A DNA stretch of 64,000 nt from the NCBI RefSeq assembly GCF_000521505.1, contig NZ_CP003915.1, positions 1,488,001-1,552,000 on the forward strand, given 5' to 3'. Numbering within the stretch: the stretch's first letter is position 1; each line of letters begins with the position of its first letter. Positions 36,565 through 44,565 of the stretch are shown piece by piece. A program made the translations under genes and the position numbers. Source of the stretch: Advenella mimigardefordensis DPN7 (GTDB lineage Bacteria; Pseudomonadota; Gammaproteobacteria; Burkholderiales; Burkholderiaceae_B). The notes below the pieces were generated by a model, which saw nothing but the letters and a program-made list of their open reading frames with translations, searched no databases and was not told where the DNA came from.

Positions 36565-37971
36565 ATGAGTGTTGAACAAACTTCCCCAGCCGGTGACGCA
36601 AGCCGGAATGTGCGCGTATTAACGGGCATTACCACTTCCGGCACACCGCATCTGGGCAATTATGCGGGTGCGATCCGGCCGGCGGTGGCCGCCAGTCGTC
36701 AGCCCAACGTTGATGCCTTCTTTTTTCTGGCCGACTATCATGCGCTGATCAAATGTGACGATCCGCAGCGCGTGGCCGCCTCGCGTTTGGAAATTGCCGC
36801 AACCTGGCTTGCCGCAGGGCTGGACCCCGAAAAAGTGACCTTTTATCGCCAGTCGGATGTGCCGGAGATTCCGGAACTGAGCTGGATCCTGACCTGCATT
36901 ACCCCCAAGGGTCTGATGAATCGCGCCCATGCATACAAGGCGTCGGTGGATCAGAATGAGGCGCGCGGCGATGAACCCGATGACGGGGTGAATATGGGGC
37001 TTTTCTCCTACCCTGTCCTGATGGCTGCCGATATTCTGATGTTCAATGCCAACCGCGTACCTGTTGGCCGTGACCAGATCCAGCACCTGGAAATGGCGCG
37101 CGATATTGCCCAGCGCTTTAATCATCAGTATGGAGCAGGGCGCGATTACTTTGTGCTGCCCGACGTGCAGATTGATGAAGATGTAGCCACCTTGCCTGGC
37201 CTGGATGGGCGCAAGATGTCCAAAAGCTATAACAACACCATTCCGCTGTTCGAAGGTGGTGCCAAAGCGTTACCCAATGCGATTGCGCGGATCGTGACCG
37301 ATTCCCGCGCCCCCGGTGAGGCCAAAGATGCTGAAGCGTCGCATCTGTTTATGATTTACAAGGCTTTCGCCACGCCGCAGGAGACAGACCATTTCCGGCG
37401 CGAACTGGCTGACGGCATGGGCTGGGGCGATGCCAAGAAAAAACTGGCGACTCACCTGGAAACCATTCTGGCACCGATGCGCGAGCAATATGTCACTCTC
37501 ATGGATAATCCTGAAAGGATTGAAGACATTTTGCAGGCGGGCGCCGCCAAGGCACGCAGGCTGGCGACGCCTTTTATGCAGGAGATTCGCGAGGCGGTTG
37601 GCCTGCGCAATGGTACCCGCGTAAAAAGTGCGGCGCCGGAGAAAAAGAAAAGCGGTAAGGCGGCCCGGTTTATCAGCTTCCGTGATGATGATGGCACTTT
37701 CCGCAGCCGCCTGGTTGCGGCCGATGGCGATACCCTGCTGTTATCGGGCCCCTATACCGAGCCGAAACAGGCCGGACAGTTTGCCACGCAACTGTTATCG
37801 CTGGACCTGCGCTCGCTGATCCGTCGCAATCCCGACTACAGCGTTACCGTTCTGCTGGACGAGCAGGAGTTGGGGTCAAGCCCGGCCATGCAATCGGAGA
37901 TGGAGCGTGAAGCGCTGATTGTACGATTGTTACAGACAGTTGATTCGCTGGCACCTGCCAGCGATGCATAG
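36565..37971 (+). CDS. trpS: Tryptophan--tRNA ligase with C-terminal extension
   Basis: A class I aminoacyl-tRNA synthetase of 468 residues. The HIGH-type motif is TPHLGNY (about 27-33), and KMSKS appears in [11 protein letters not shown] (about residue 217). The tryptophan pocket residues are in the [17 protein letters not shown] region. The catalytic and anticodon-binding parts end near residue 355. A further 110 residues follow: a Lys-rich linker ([11 protein letters not shown]) and a small domain containing [20 protein letters not shown]. Compact bacterial TrpRS enzymes have about 330-350 residues. The tail looks somewhat like the DUF1508/YegP motif, which is my inference only. The gene may be cotranscribed with zapE. 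Confidence 0.95.
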   Translation: MSVEQTSPAGDASRNVRVLTGITTSGTPHLGNYAGAIRPAVAASRQPNVDAFFFLADYHALIKCDDPQRVAASRLEIAATWLAAGLDPEKVTFYRQSDVPEIPELSWILTCITPKGLMNRAHAYKASVDQNEARGDEPDDGVNMGLFSYPVLMAADILMFNANRVPVGRDQIQHLEMARDIAQRFNHQYGAGRDYFVLPDVQIDEDVATLPGLDGRKMSKSYNNTIPLFEGGAKALPNAIARIVTDSRAPGEAKDAEASHLFMIYKAFATPQETDHFRRELADGMGWGDAKKKLATHLETILAPMREQYVTLMDNPERIEDILQAGAAKARRLATPFMQEIREAVGLRNGTRVKSAAPEKKKSGKAARFISFRDDDGTFRSRLVAADGDTLLLSGPYTEPKQAGQFATQLLSLDLRSLIRRNPDYSVTVLLDEQELGSSPAMQSEMEREALIVRLLQTVDSLAPASDA

Positions 37972-38012
37972 CCGCCGGGCTGGCGAGGGCCGGCCCGTAT
38001 TTGGTTCGTCAT

Positions 38013-38067
38013 AGGTTTGTCCCAGGTTCTTAGTAGATCCGTCTTAGGTTCGTATCAGGTTTACGAC
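38013..38067. repeat. Five imperfect 11-bp tandem repeats upstream of ddpX
   Basis: AGGTT recurs at 38013, 38024, 38046 and 38057, with a degenerate copy (AGATC) at 38035, giving an exact 11-bp period. Units read AGGTTTGTCCC, AGGTTCTTAGT, AGATCCGTCTT, AGGTTCGTATC and AGGTTTACGAC. About one helical turn per unit, 55 bases before the ddpX start: it could be a phased protein-binding array or simple slippage. Confidence 0.6.
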
Positions 38068-38121
38068 AATTGCAATGACGCGATGGCAACATTGCCAACC
38101 CTTTTAATACAGAGTCAGTAT

Positions 38122-38685
38122 ATGGATACACGCGTGACCGATCAGGATTTGCTTGTTATTGATGAAGCACAGTACGGTGTTGTGATTGATCTGGTCTATG
38201 CCAGCAGCAATAACATTGCAGGGCGCATCGTGTACCAGACCGCCCGTTGCGCCCTGCACAAAGACGCAGCGCCGCTGTTGCACAGAGCGGCGGAACTGGC
38301 TCGTTCTGCCGGTTATACCCTGAAGATTTTCGATGGCTATCGGCCACCTGCGGCACAGCGTATTTTCTGGTCGGCATTGCCCGATGCCCAGTATGTTGCA
38401 GATCCGTCACAGGGTTCGCATCATTCTCGCGGTACGGCGGTGGACGTGACGTTATTGGACGAGAATGGTGGCGAACTGGATATGGGCACCGGCTTTGATG
38501 CCATGGAAGATGCGTCGCACCACGATTATGCAGATCTGCCTGCTCTGGTGCAGAAAAATCGCTTGTTGTTGCTGGGTATTATGCTGCATGCCGGATTCCG
38601 GGGCATCAAGTCGGAATGGTGGCATTATGAATTGCCAAATTCAGTCAGCTACCCGATCATTGAAAGTACGCTGGTTACCGTTTAA
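38122..38685 (+). CDS. ddpX: D-alanyl-D-alanine dipeptidase (VanX/DdpX family)
   Basis: A zinc D,D-dipeptidase of 187 residues. Zinc ligands and catalytic residues are in SHHSRGTAVDVTL (His, Asp) and SEWWHYE (Glu, His); IFDGYRPPAAQ carries the conserved arginine. It should split D-Ala-D-Ala in the cytosol, as there is no signal peptide. The frame opens at 38017; the ATG at 38122 is chosen because the product then lines up with E. coli DdpX (193 residues), but ATGs at 38083 and 38017 cannot be excluded. The dipeptide ABC transporter genes that follow on the same strand reproduce the ddpXABCDF arrangement, pointing to uptake and recycling of peptidoglycan-derived D-dipeptides. Confidence 0.9.
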   Translation: MDTRVTDQDLLVIDEAQYGVVIDLVYASSNNIAGRIVYQTARCALHKDAAPLLHRAAELARSAGYTLKIFDGYRPPAAQRIFWSALPDAQYVADPSQGSHHSRGTAVDVTLLDENGGELDMGTGFDAMEDASHHDYADLPALVQKNRLLLLGIMLHAGFRGIKSEWWHYELPNSVSYPIIESTLVTV

Positions 38686-38923
38686 CGGGCACTGATCAGG
38701 TATAGCCAGGTTGAGCAGTCCGGATATAGGGATAGATGACTATTTCCTATTCCTATGACATTTGCTAAGATTTGCTCTTCATGTACAGGTTTGCGATTCA
38801 CTCAGCCTGCAGCATTTCAGTCATTGTCGCCAATGCCTGCCAGTCGCAATCCGGACGCAGCATGCCTGCGCCGCGTTGACCAGACGGGTGCCTGTCGACG
38901 GGACAATCTACCGGAGTCTTACC

Positions 38924-40474
38924 ATGTCAGTTCGCCGTACGTTTATGAAAAACGCATTCGTGGTGGCCTGTGCCACTGCACTGGGATTGTCTGTCAGCGC
39001 CGCGGTGCAAGCGGCCACGCCCAAGAATATGCTGGTTATCTCCAAAAGCGCTGATCCGCAAATGCTGGATATCGCCGTGACGATGGACAATAACGACTGG
39101 TCTATCACTTACCCCAGCTATCAGCGACTCATCAAATACAAGGCGGGCGGCTCGACCGAGGTGGAAGGCGAACTGGCCAAAAACTGGACCACCTCCGAGG
39201 ACAAGCTCACCTGGACATTCACCCTGAATGACGGGCAGAAATTCAGCGACGGAACCCCAGTTAATGCGGAAGCGGTCAAGTACAGTTTTGACCGCCTCAT
39301 GAAGATGAAGCAGGGCCCGTCCGAACCGTTTCCTGCCGGCCTGCAGGTCACGGTCAAGGATCCGCTCACTGTCGAATTTAAACTGGATAAGCCGTTTGCA
39401 CCGTTTCTGAATATTCTGGCCAACAATGGCGCGGGTATTGTTAATCCGGCAGTTGAGAAGCAGGAAGGGGGTGCAGAGAAATATCTGGCCGGGCATACCG
39501 CCGGTTCAGGTCCCTATCAGCTGGCTAAATGGAACAAGGGTCAGAGCCTGATTCTGGAGCGCAATCCGCATTACGGCGGCCAGAAACCGGCACTGGAAAA
39601 AGTGGCATTTAAAATCGTACCCGAAGCGTCTGCCCGACGCCTGCAATTGCAGAATGGCGATCTGGATATCGTGGGCAGCATCCAGCCCGATCAGGTGAAA
39701 GCCATGCAAAACGCCAAAGGCGTGGTATTCAAAAAAGTGCCATCGCTACTGGTTTCGTATTTGTACCTGAACAATAAAACCGGGCCGCTCACCAATGTCG
39801 CACTGCGCAAAGCAATTACCGAGGCAGTTGACTACAACGGTATGATTAACGGGATTATGAATGGCGAGGCAAAACCGCTAAATGGTCCTATTCCCGATGG
39901 CATGTGGGGCCACGACGCTGCTGCGCCCGCATTCAAAACCGATGTGGCGGCCGCAAAGGCCAGCATAGGCGACGCTGCGCCGGACAAACCACTGACCTTG
40001 CTGTACTCCACCAAAGAGCCGTACTGGGAGCCTATCGTGCTGTCAGTCCAGGCCAGCCTGCAGGCGGTGGGTGTCAAGGTAAGGCTGGAAAAACTGGCCA
40101 ATGCCACCATGCGTGACCGCTTGGGCAAAGGCGACTTTGATATCTCTATAGGCAACTGGTCCCCCGATTTTGCCGACCCGTTCATGTTCATGAATTACTG
40201 GTTTGATTCGTCCAAGCAGGGGCTGCCGGGCAATCGTTCCTTCTATTCCAACTCTGAAGTAGACAAGCTGGTGCGTCAGGCGGCAGAAGAAACCGATCAG
40301 GCCAAACGAACCAGCTTGTATCAGGAGGCGCAGAAGCAGGTGATAAAAGACTACGCTTATGTCTACCTGTTCCAGCACAGCAATCAAATGGGCTTGCGCG
40401 ACAATGTAAAGGGTTATGCCTACAATCCCATGCTGCATGACGTCTATAATGTCGCGGATATCACCAAGGACTGA
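38924..40474 (+). CDS. Dipeptide ABC transporter substrate-binding protein (DdpA/DppA type)
   Basis: A 516-residue periplasmic binding protein of family 5 (SBP_bac_5). A signal peptide (MSVRRTFMKNAFVVACATAL, with cleavage probably after VQA near residue 30) is followed by the conserved DGQKFSDGTPVNAEAVKYSF segment and by YNPMLHDVYNVADITKD at the C-terminus. GGAG lies 8 bases before the ATG at 38924; the frame extends to 38762 but without a signal-peptide-like start. It is the binding component of the transporter encoded downstream. The substrate is inferred from ddpX to be D-Ala-D-Ala or related dipeptides. Confidence 0.92.
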   Translation: MSVRRTFMKNAFVVACATALGLSVSAAVQAATPKNMLVISKSADPQMLDIAVTMDNNDWSITYPSYQRLIKYKAGGSTEVEGELAKNWTTSEDKLTWTFTLNDGQKFSDGTPVNAEAVKYSFDRLMKMKQGPSEPFPAGLQVTVKDPLTVEFKLDKPFAPFLNILANNGAGIVNPAVEKQEGGAEKYLAGHTAGSGPYQLAKWNKGQSLILERNPHYGGQKPALEKVAFKIVPEASARRLQLQNGDLDIVGSIQPDQVKAMQNAKGVVFKKVPSLLVSYLYLNNKTGPLTNVALRKAITEAVDYNGMINGIMNGEAKPLNGPIPDGMWGHDAAAPAFKTDVAAAKASIGDAAPDKPLTLLYSTKEPYWEPIVLSVQASLQAVGVKVRLEKLANATMRDRLGKGDFDISIGNWSPDFADPFMFMNYWFDSSKQGLPGNRSFYSNSEVDKLVRQAAEETDQAKRTSLYQEAQKQVIKDYAYVYLFQHSNQMGLRDNVKGYAYNPMLHDVYNVADITKD

Positions 40475-40597
40475 CATCAGCAGGTAATGCCGGGTGCACA
40501 GCTTGTGCCTGGCAGGTATCAGCCTGGCTGCCGTCGCATAGCGCGACCTTGTCGTGGTTAACGCAAGCGTCGTGGCTTGAATAATCGGGTGAACGCG

Positions 40598-40620
40598 GCG
40601 TCTTGTCCGTGACAAGGCGC
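40598..40620 (+). promoter_or_regulatory. Stem-loop between binding-protein and permease genes
   Basis: GCG-T-CTTGTC and GACAAG-G-CGC pair around a CGT loop with one mismatch, in the 171-base gap after the substrate-binding gene. There is no T-run. In ABC operons such hairpins often stabilise the upstream binding-protein mRNA; that role here is inferred. Confidence 0.55.
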
Positions 40621-40645
40621 TGTCACCATTTCAAAAAGGCCGGTT

Positions 40646-41659
40646 TTGTTTTTCCAGATATTGTGTAAGCGGCTGCCCTGGCTCATTGTGGTGATGCTGG
40701 GTGTGTCAATAATCACTTTCAGCGTGTCTCATCTGATTCCCGGCGATCCTGCGCGGCTGATTGCCGGCGATCGGGCTACCGACGAAATCGTGGCGGGCAT
40801 CCGTCACAAGCTGGGACTGGATCTGCCGCTGTATGAGCAGTACTGGCTCTATTTGAAAGGTCTGCTGCATGCAGACCTGGGCACGTCTATTCGTACGGGC
40901 CGTCCGGTTGTGGAGGATTTGCTCACGTTTTTTCCGGCTACGCTGGAGCTGGCCGTCGTGGCGCTGCTGTTATCCATGCTGGTGGGCATTCCACTGGGTG
41001 TGCTGTCGGCCGTGTACAAAAATTCCTGGATTGACCAACTGGCACGAACCCTGGCAGTAACGGGCATATCCATGCCGGCGTTCTGGCTGGGCCTGGGCTT
41101 GCTGATTATTTTCTATGGGCATTTGTCGTGGTTCCCGTCAGGTGGCCGCGTCGACAGCCTGCTGGGTGACCCGCCAACCATCACCGGTTTTTTCCTGATC
41201 GATTCGCTTATTGCCGGGGACTGGGACGTCTTTTTCAGCGCGGTTGAACATCTGGTGTTGCCGGCCTTTACCCTGAGCTTTGTGCATCTGGGTGTGGTGG
41301 CCAGACAGATTCGTTCTTCCATGCTGGAGCAGCTCTCGGAGGATTACGTGCGTACCGCCAGGGCGTATGGGCTGGGTCGCTGGAAAATCATTCTTGGCCA
41401 TGCATTGCCCAACGCACTGATTCCGTCTGTGACCGTATTGGGTCTGGCCATGGGGGATCTGCTCTACGGCGCGGTGCTGACCGAGACCGTCTTCGGCTGG
41501 CCGGGCATGGGCCTGTATGTAGTCGAATCGATTCAGGCGCTGGATTTTCCTGCTGTGATGGGGTTTGCCGTGCTGGTGTCGTTTGTCTATGTCCTGCTCA
41601 ATATGCTGGTTGATCTGCTGTACAGCGTGCTGGACCCGCGTATCAAGGATGCAGGATGA
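40646..41659 (+). CDS. Dipeptide ABC transporter permease, DppB type (TTG start)
   Basis: A 337-residue inner-membrane permease with six predicted helices. The first is LPWLIVVMLGVSIITFSVSH, followed by the typical LIPGDPARLIAG. The EAA loop that contacts the ATPases is EDYVRTARAYGLGRWKIILG. The reading frame has no ATG near the expected N-terminus; TTG at 40646, with AAGG a few bases upstream, gives the usual start and is therefore preferred. The end overlaps the dppC ATG by 4 bases. Confidence 0.92.
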   Translation: MFFQILCKRLPWLIVVMLGVSIITFSVSHLIPGDPARLIAGDRATDEIVAGIRHKLGLDLPLYEQYWLYLKGLLHADLGTSIRTGRPVVEDLLTFFPATLELAVVALLLSMLVGIPLGVLSAVYKNSWIDQLARTLAVTGISMPAFWLGLGLLIIFYGHLSWFPSGGRVDSLLGDPPTITGFFLIDSLIAGDWDVFFSAVEHLVLPAFTLSFVHLGVVARQIRSSMLEQLSEDYVRTARAYGLGRWKIILGHALPNALIPSVTVLGLAMGDLLYGAVLTETVFGWPGMGLYVVESIQALDFPAVMGFAVLVSFVYVLLNMLVDLLYSVLDPRIKDAG

Positions 41660-42531
41660 TGGCAGCCGCTAGTGGAACGTCGCAGCGATCCTATTCGCTT
41701 TCCTATTTCTGGTATCAGTTGCGCCGCAGCCCCATGATGCTGCTCGGGCTGGCCCTGATCGCCGTGATGTGTCTGTCCGCATTGCTGGCGCCGCTGCTGG
41801 CCGGGTATGCGCCGGATGCCATTGATCTGGGCAGCCGGCTGTTGCCCCCATCGGCCATGCACTTGTTCGGTACCGACGAAGTGGGCCGGGATCTGTTCAG
41901 CCGGGTCCTTTACGGAGGGCGTCAATCGATTGGCGTTGGTATTTTCGTTGCAGTGGTGGCCAGCGCGATTGGTGCAGTGATCGGCTGCTTCTCGGGCATT
42001 ATTGGTCGCACGGTTGATACGCTCATTATGCGTGCGATGGATATCGTGCTGTCGGTTCCCTCGCTGGTGCTGACGATGGCACTGGCCGCCGCGCTGGGGC
42101 CGAGTCTGTTCAATGCGATGATTGCCATTACGATCGTGCGTATTCCCTATTATGTCAGGCTGGCACGGGGCCAGACGCTCAGCATCCGCGAGATGGCCTA
42201 TGTACAGGCCGCCAGAACATTCGGCGCCGGCAGGCGACATCTGGTACGCTGGCATGTCCTGCGTAACGCATTGCCGCCGGTGATTGTCCAGATGACGCTA
42301 GATATCGGCAACGCTATCCTCATGGCTGCGGCACTTGGATTTATCGGTCTGGGTGCCCAGCAGCCTACCGCCGAGTGGGGCGCTATGATTGCGTCGGGTC
42401 GTAATTTTCTGCTGGATCAGTGGTGGTATTGCACCTTTCCCGGTGTGGCGATCCTGATCACGGCCATCGGCTTCAATCTGGTAGGCGATGGCGTTCGTGA
42501 TATGCTGGACCCAAAACAGAAGGTGAAATAA
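41656..42531 (+). CDS. Dipeptide ABC transporter permease, DppC type
   Basis: A 291-residue permease. It has an N-terminal helix (SPMMLLGLALIAVMCLSALL), the FGTDEVGRDLFSRVLYGGR segment typical of DppC/OppC, then five more helices. Its EAA loop is EMAYVQAARTFGAGRRHLVR. It overlaps the preceding permease gene by 4 bases (ATGA) and its stop overlaps the next ATG by one base, so the operon is tightly coupled. Confidence 0.93.
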   Translation: MMAAASGTSQRSYSLSYFWYQLRRSPMMLLGLALIAVMCLSALLAPLLAGYAPDAIDLGSRLLPPSAMHLFGTDEVGRDLFSRVLYGGRQSIGVGIFVAVVASAIGAVIGCFSGIIGRTVDTLIMRAMDIVLSVPSLVLTMALAAALGPSLFNAMIAITIVRIPYYVRLARGQTLSIREMAYVQAARTFGAGRRHLVRWHVLRNALPPVIVQMTLDIGNAILMAAALGFIGLGAQQPTAEWGAMIASGRNFLLDQWWYCTFPGVAILITAIGFNLVGDGVRDMLDPKQKVK

Positions 42532-43610
42532 TGATGTCCAACAGTCAGCTCAATACGCCAGGGCAGCGTGCGACGCAGATAGCGGGTCAGGACACGGTTC
42601 CGCCTGTACTGGACATCAATAATCTGCATATTGAATTTCCTGTTTTCCGGGGTGCGGTGCAGGCGCTTAATGGCGTGACCATTCGTGTGCAACCGGGTGA
42701 AATCGTGGGGGTGGTTGGCGAGTCGGGTTCAGGAAAATCCGTGACCGCCATGATGAGCATGCGGCTGATTCCGCAACGCGACTATATTGTACGCAAGGGC
42801 AGCATTCATAAATCGGGCACGAATATACTGACGGCCTCGGAAAAGCAAATGCGCCGGATTCGTGGTCGTGATATGGCCATGATTTTCCAGGAGCCCATGA
42901 CCGCACTCAATCCGACCATGCGGGTTGGCCGTCAAATTACAGATGTCATCAGGAAGCACACTGCGCTGTCAGTGAAACAGGCACGTGAGCGCGCCATTGC
43001 ACTGCTGCGGGACATGCACATTGCAGATCCGCAGTATGTCTTCGATGCCTATCCTTTCGAATTGTCGGGTGGGATGCGGCAGCGAATCATGATTGCGCTG
43101 GCCTTTTCCTGTGACCCATCACTGCTGATCGCCGATGAGCCGACCACCGCGCTCGATGTCACGGTGCAAAAGCAGGTGCTGATGCTGTTGCGTGAACGGG
43201 CGCAAAAAACCGGTACGGCTATTTTGCTTATTACACATGACATGGCGGTGGTGTCGCAGTTTTGTGAACGGATTTATGTGATGTACGCGGGCAGCGTGGT
43301 AGAGCAGGGCACGGCTGCCGACGTGATTCATCGGCCCACCCATCCATACACCCGCGGATTGCTGGGGGCGTTGCCGGAAAACGCCAGTCCGGGTGCGCCG
43401 TTACTGGCGATCGCGGGACAGGCGCCGAACCTGGCCGAATTGCCCCAGGGCTGTGTTTTTCGTCATCGCTGCCATCTGCAGACCGAGGCCTGTGCGCAGG
43501 TTCCGCCACTGATGCCGCTGTCGCCGGCCCCTGGTTTTGCCGATGCCGTCGACGTCTCAGGACACGCGGCCGCCTGTTGGGTAACCGTCCCGGAGGCCTC
43601 CAATGTCTGA
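42531..43610 (+). CDS. Dipeptide ABC transporter ATP-binding protein, DppD type
   Basis: A 359-residue ABC ATPase. Walker A is GESGSGKSVTAM, the Q-loop MIFQEPMTALNP, the signature LSGGMRQRIMIALAF and Walker B LLIADEPTTALDVT; a C-terminal oligopeptide-type domain contains CVFRHRCHLQTEAC, a cysteine cluster found in this subfamily and linked to an Fe-S centre in some DppD/OppD proteins. About 25 N-terminal residues precede the first beta strand. It overlaps dppF by 8 bases. It forms a heterodimer with DppF to drive uptake. Confidence 0.93.
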   Translation: MMSNSQLNTPGQRATQIAGQDTVPPVLDINNLHIEFPVFRGAVQALNGVTIRVQPGEIVGVVGESGSGKSVTAMMSMRLIPQRDYIVRKGSIHKSGTNILTASEKQMRRIRGRDMAMIFQEPMTALNPTMRVGRQITDVIRKHTALSVKQARERAIALLRDMHIADPQYVFDAYPFELSGGMRQRIMIALAFSCDPSLLIADEPTTALDVTVQKQVLMLLRERAQKTGTAILLITHDMAVVSQFCERIYVMYAGSVVEQGTAADVIHRPTHPYTRGLLGALPENASPGAPLLAIAGQAPNLAELPQGCVFRHRCHLQTEACAQVPPLMPLSPAPGFADAVDVSGHAAACWVTVPEASNV

Positions 43611-44565
43611 TCCCGTTCTGACGCTGGAAAATATCCAGGTTCGCTTTCCCGTCAAACGCAACTGGCGTGGCCGGGCACGGGCCTGGGCGCATGCGCTCAA
43701 TGGCGTCGATCTGAGCGTGATGCGCGGCGAAACGCTGGGTGTAGTGGGTGAATCCGGCTGCGGTAAAACCACGCTGGCACAGGTATTGATGGGCCTGCAA
43801 CAGCCGGCACAAGGGCAATTGCGCTGGCACAATGAATCCGGCAGGCCCAATGTACAGATTGTTTTCCAGGACCCGCAATCGTCACTTGATCCACGTTTGC
43901 CTGTGTGGAAAATTATCACCGAACCCTCCTGCGTCAAGGGTGAAGCGCAGGAGTCGGCCATGCGCTCGCGTGCTGCGCGCTTGGCCGAGCAGGTCGGCCT
44001 CTCGCCGGATTATCTGAACCGCTATCCGCATGAGTTTTCGGGTGGGCAGCGTCAGCGCATTGCCATTGCCCGGGCGCTGGCTTCTGACCCTGATGTGATC
44101 GTGCTGGACGAACCCACCTCGGCACTGGATATTTCAGTTCAGGCGCAGATTATTAATCTGCTGTTTCAATTGCAGCGGGAGCGCCAGCTCACCTATATTC
44201 TTATTTCGCACAACGTCTCGGTCATCCGGCACATGAGTAATCGTATTGCGGTCATGTATCTGGGGCAAATCGTAGAGCTGGGCGACACTGCACAGGTGCT
44301 GGCCGGGCAACGCCATCCCTACACCCGGTTATTGCTGGATGCCGTGCCGGTGCTGGGTGCGCCATTGCCGCAGAGCGGGGTACAGGCCATGCCTGAATTG
44401 CCAGGTAACCGCGTCTTGCCCACCGGCTGCTTTTTTCTGGATCGTTGCGCTTTTCGCAAGCAAGGCTGTGAGCAACGCCAGCAACTCAAGCCGATAGATA
44501 CAGAAACGCCGGTGCACCATGTTCGGTGTCACCGTTTTGATCATGATGAAGCCGATGGAAAATAG
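43603..44565 (+). CDS. Dipeptide ABC transporter ATP-binding protein, DppF type
   Basis: A 320-residue ABC ATPase. Walker A is GESGCGKTTLAQ, the signature FSGGQRQRIAIARALA and Walker B VIVLDEPTSALD; the C-terminal oligopeptide-transporter domain includes CFFLDRCAFRKQGC. It completes the binding-protein, two-permease, two-ATPase set. The next gene, encoding an ATM1-like exporter, begins within its last codons. Confidence 0.93.
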   Translation: MSDPVLTLENIQVRFPVKRNWRGRARAWAHALNGVDLSVMRGETLGVVGESGCGKTTLAQVLMGLQQPAQGQLRWHNESGRPNVQIVFQDPQSSLDPRLPVWKIITEPSCVKGEAQESAMRSRAARLAEQVGLSPDYLNRYPHEFSGGQRQRIAIARALASDPDVIVLDEPTSALDISVQAQIINLLFQLQRERQLTYILISHNVSVIRHMSNRIAVMYLGQIVELGDTAQVLAGQRHPYTRLLLDAVPVLGAPLPQSGVQAMPELPGNRVLPTGCFFLDRCAFRKQGCEQRQQLKPIDTETPVHHVRCHRFDHDEADGK

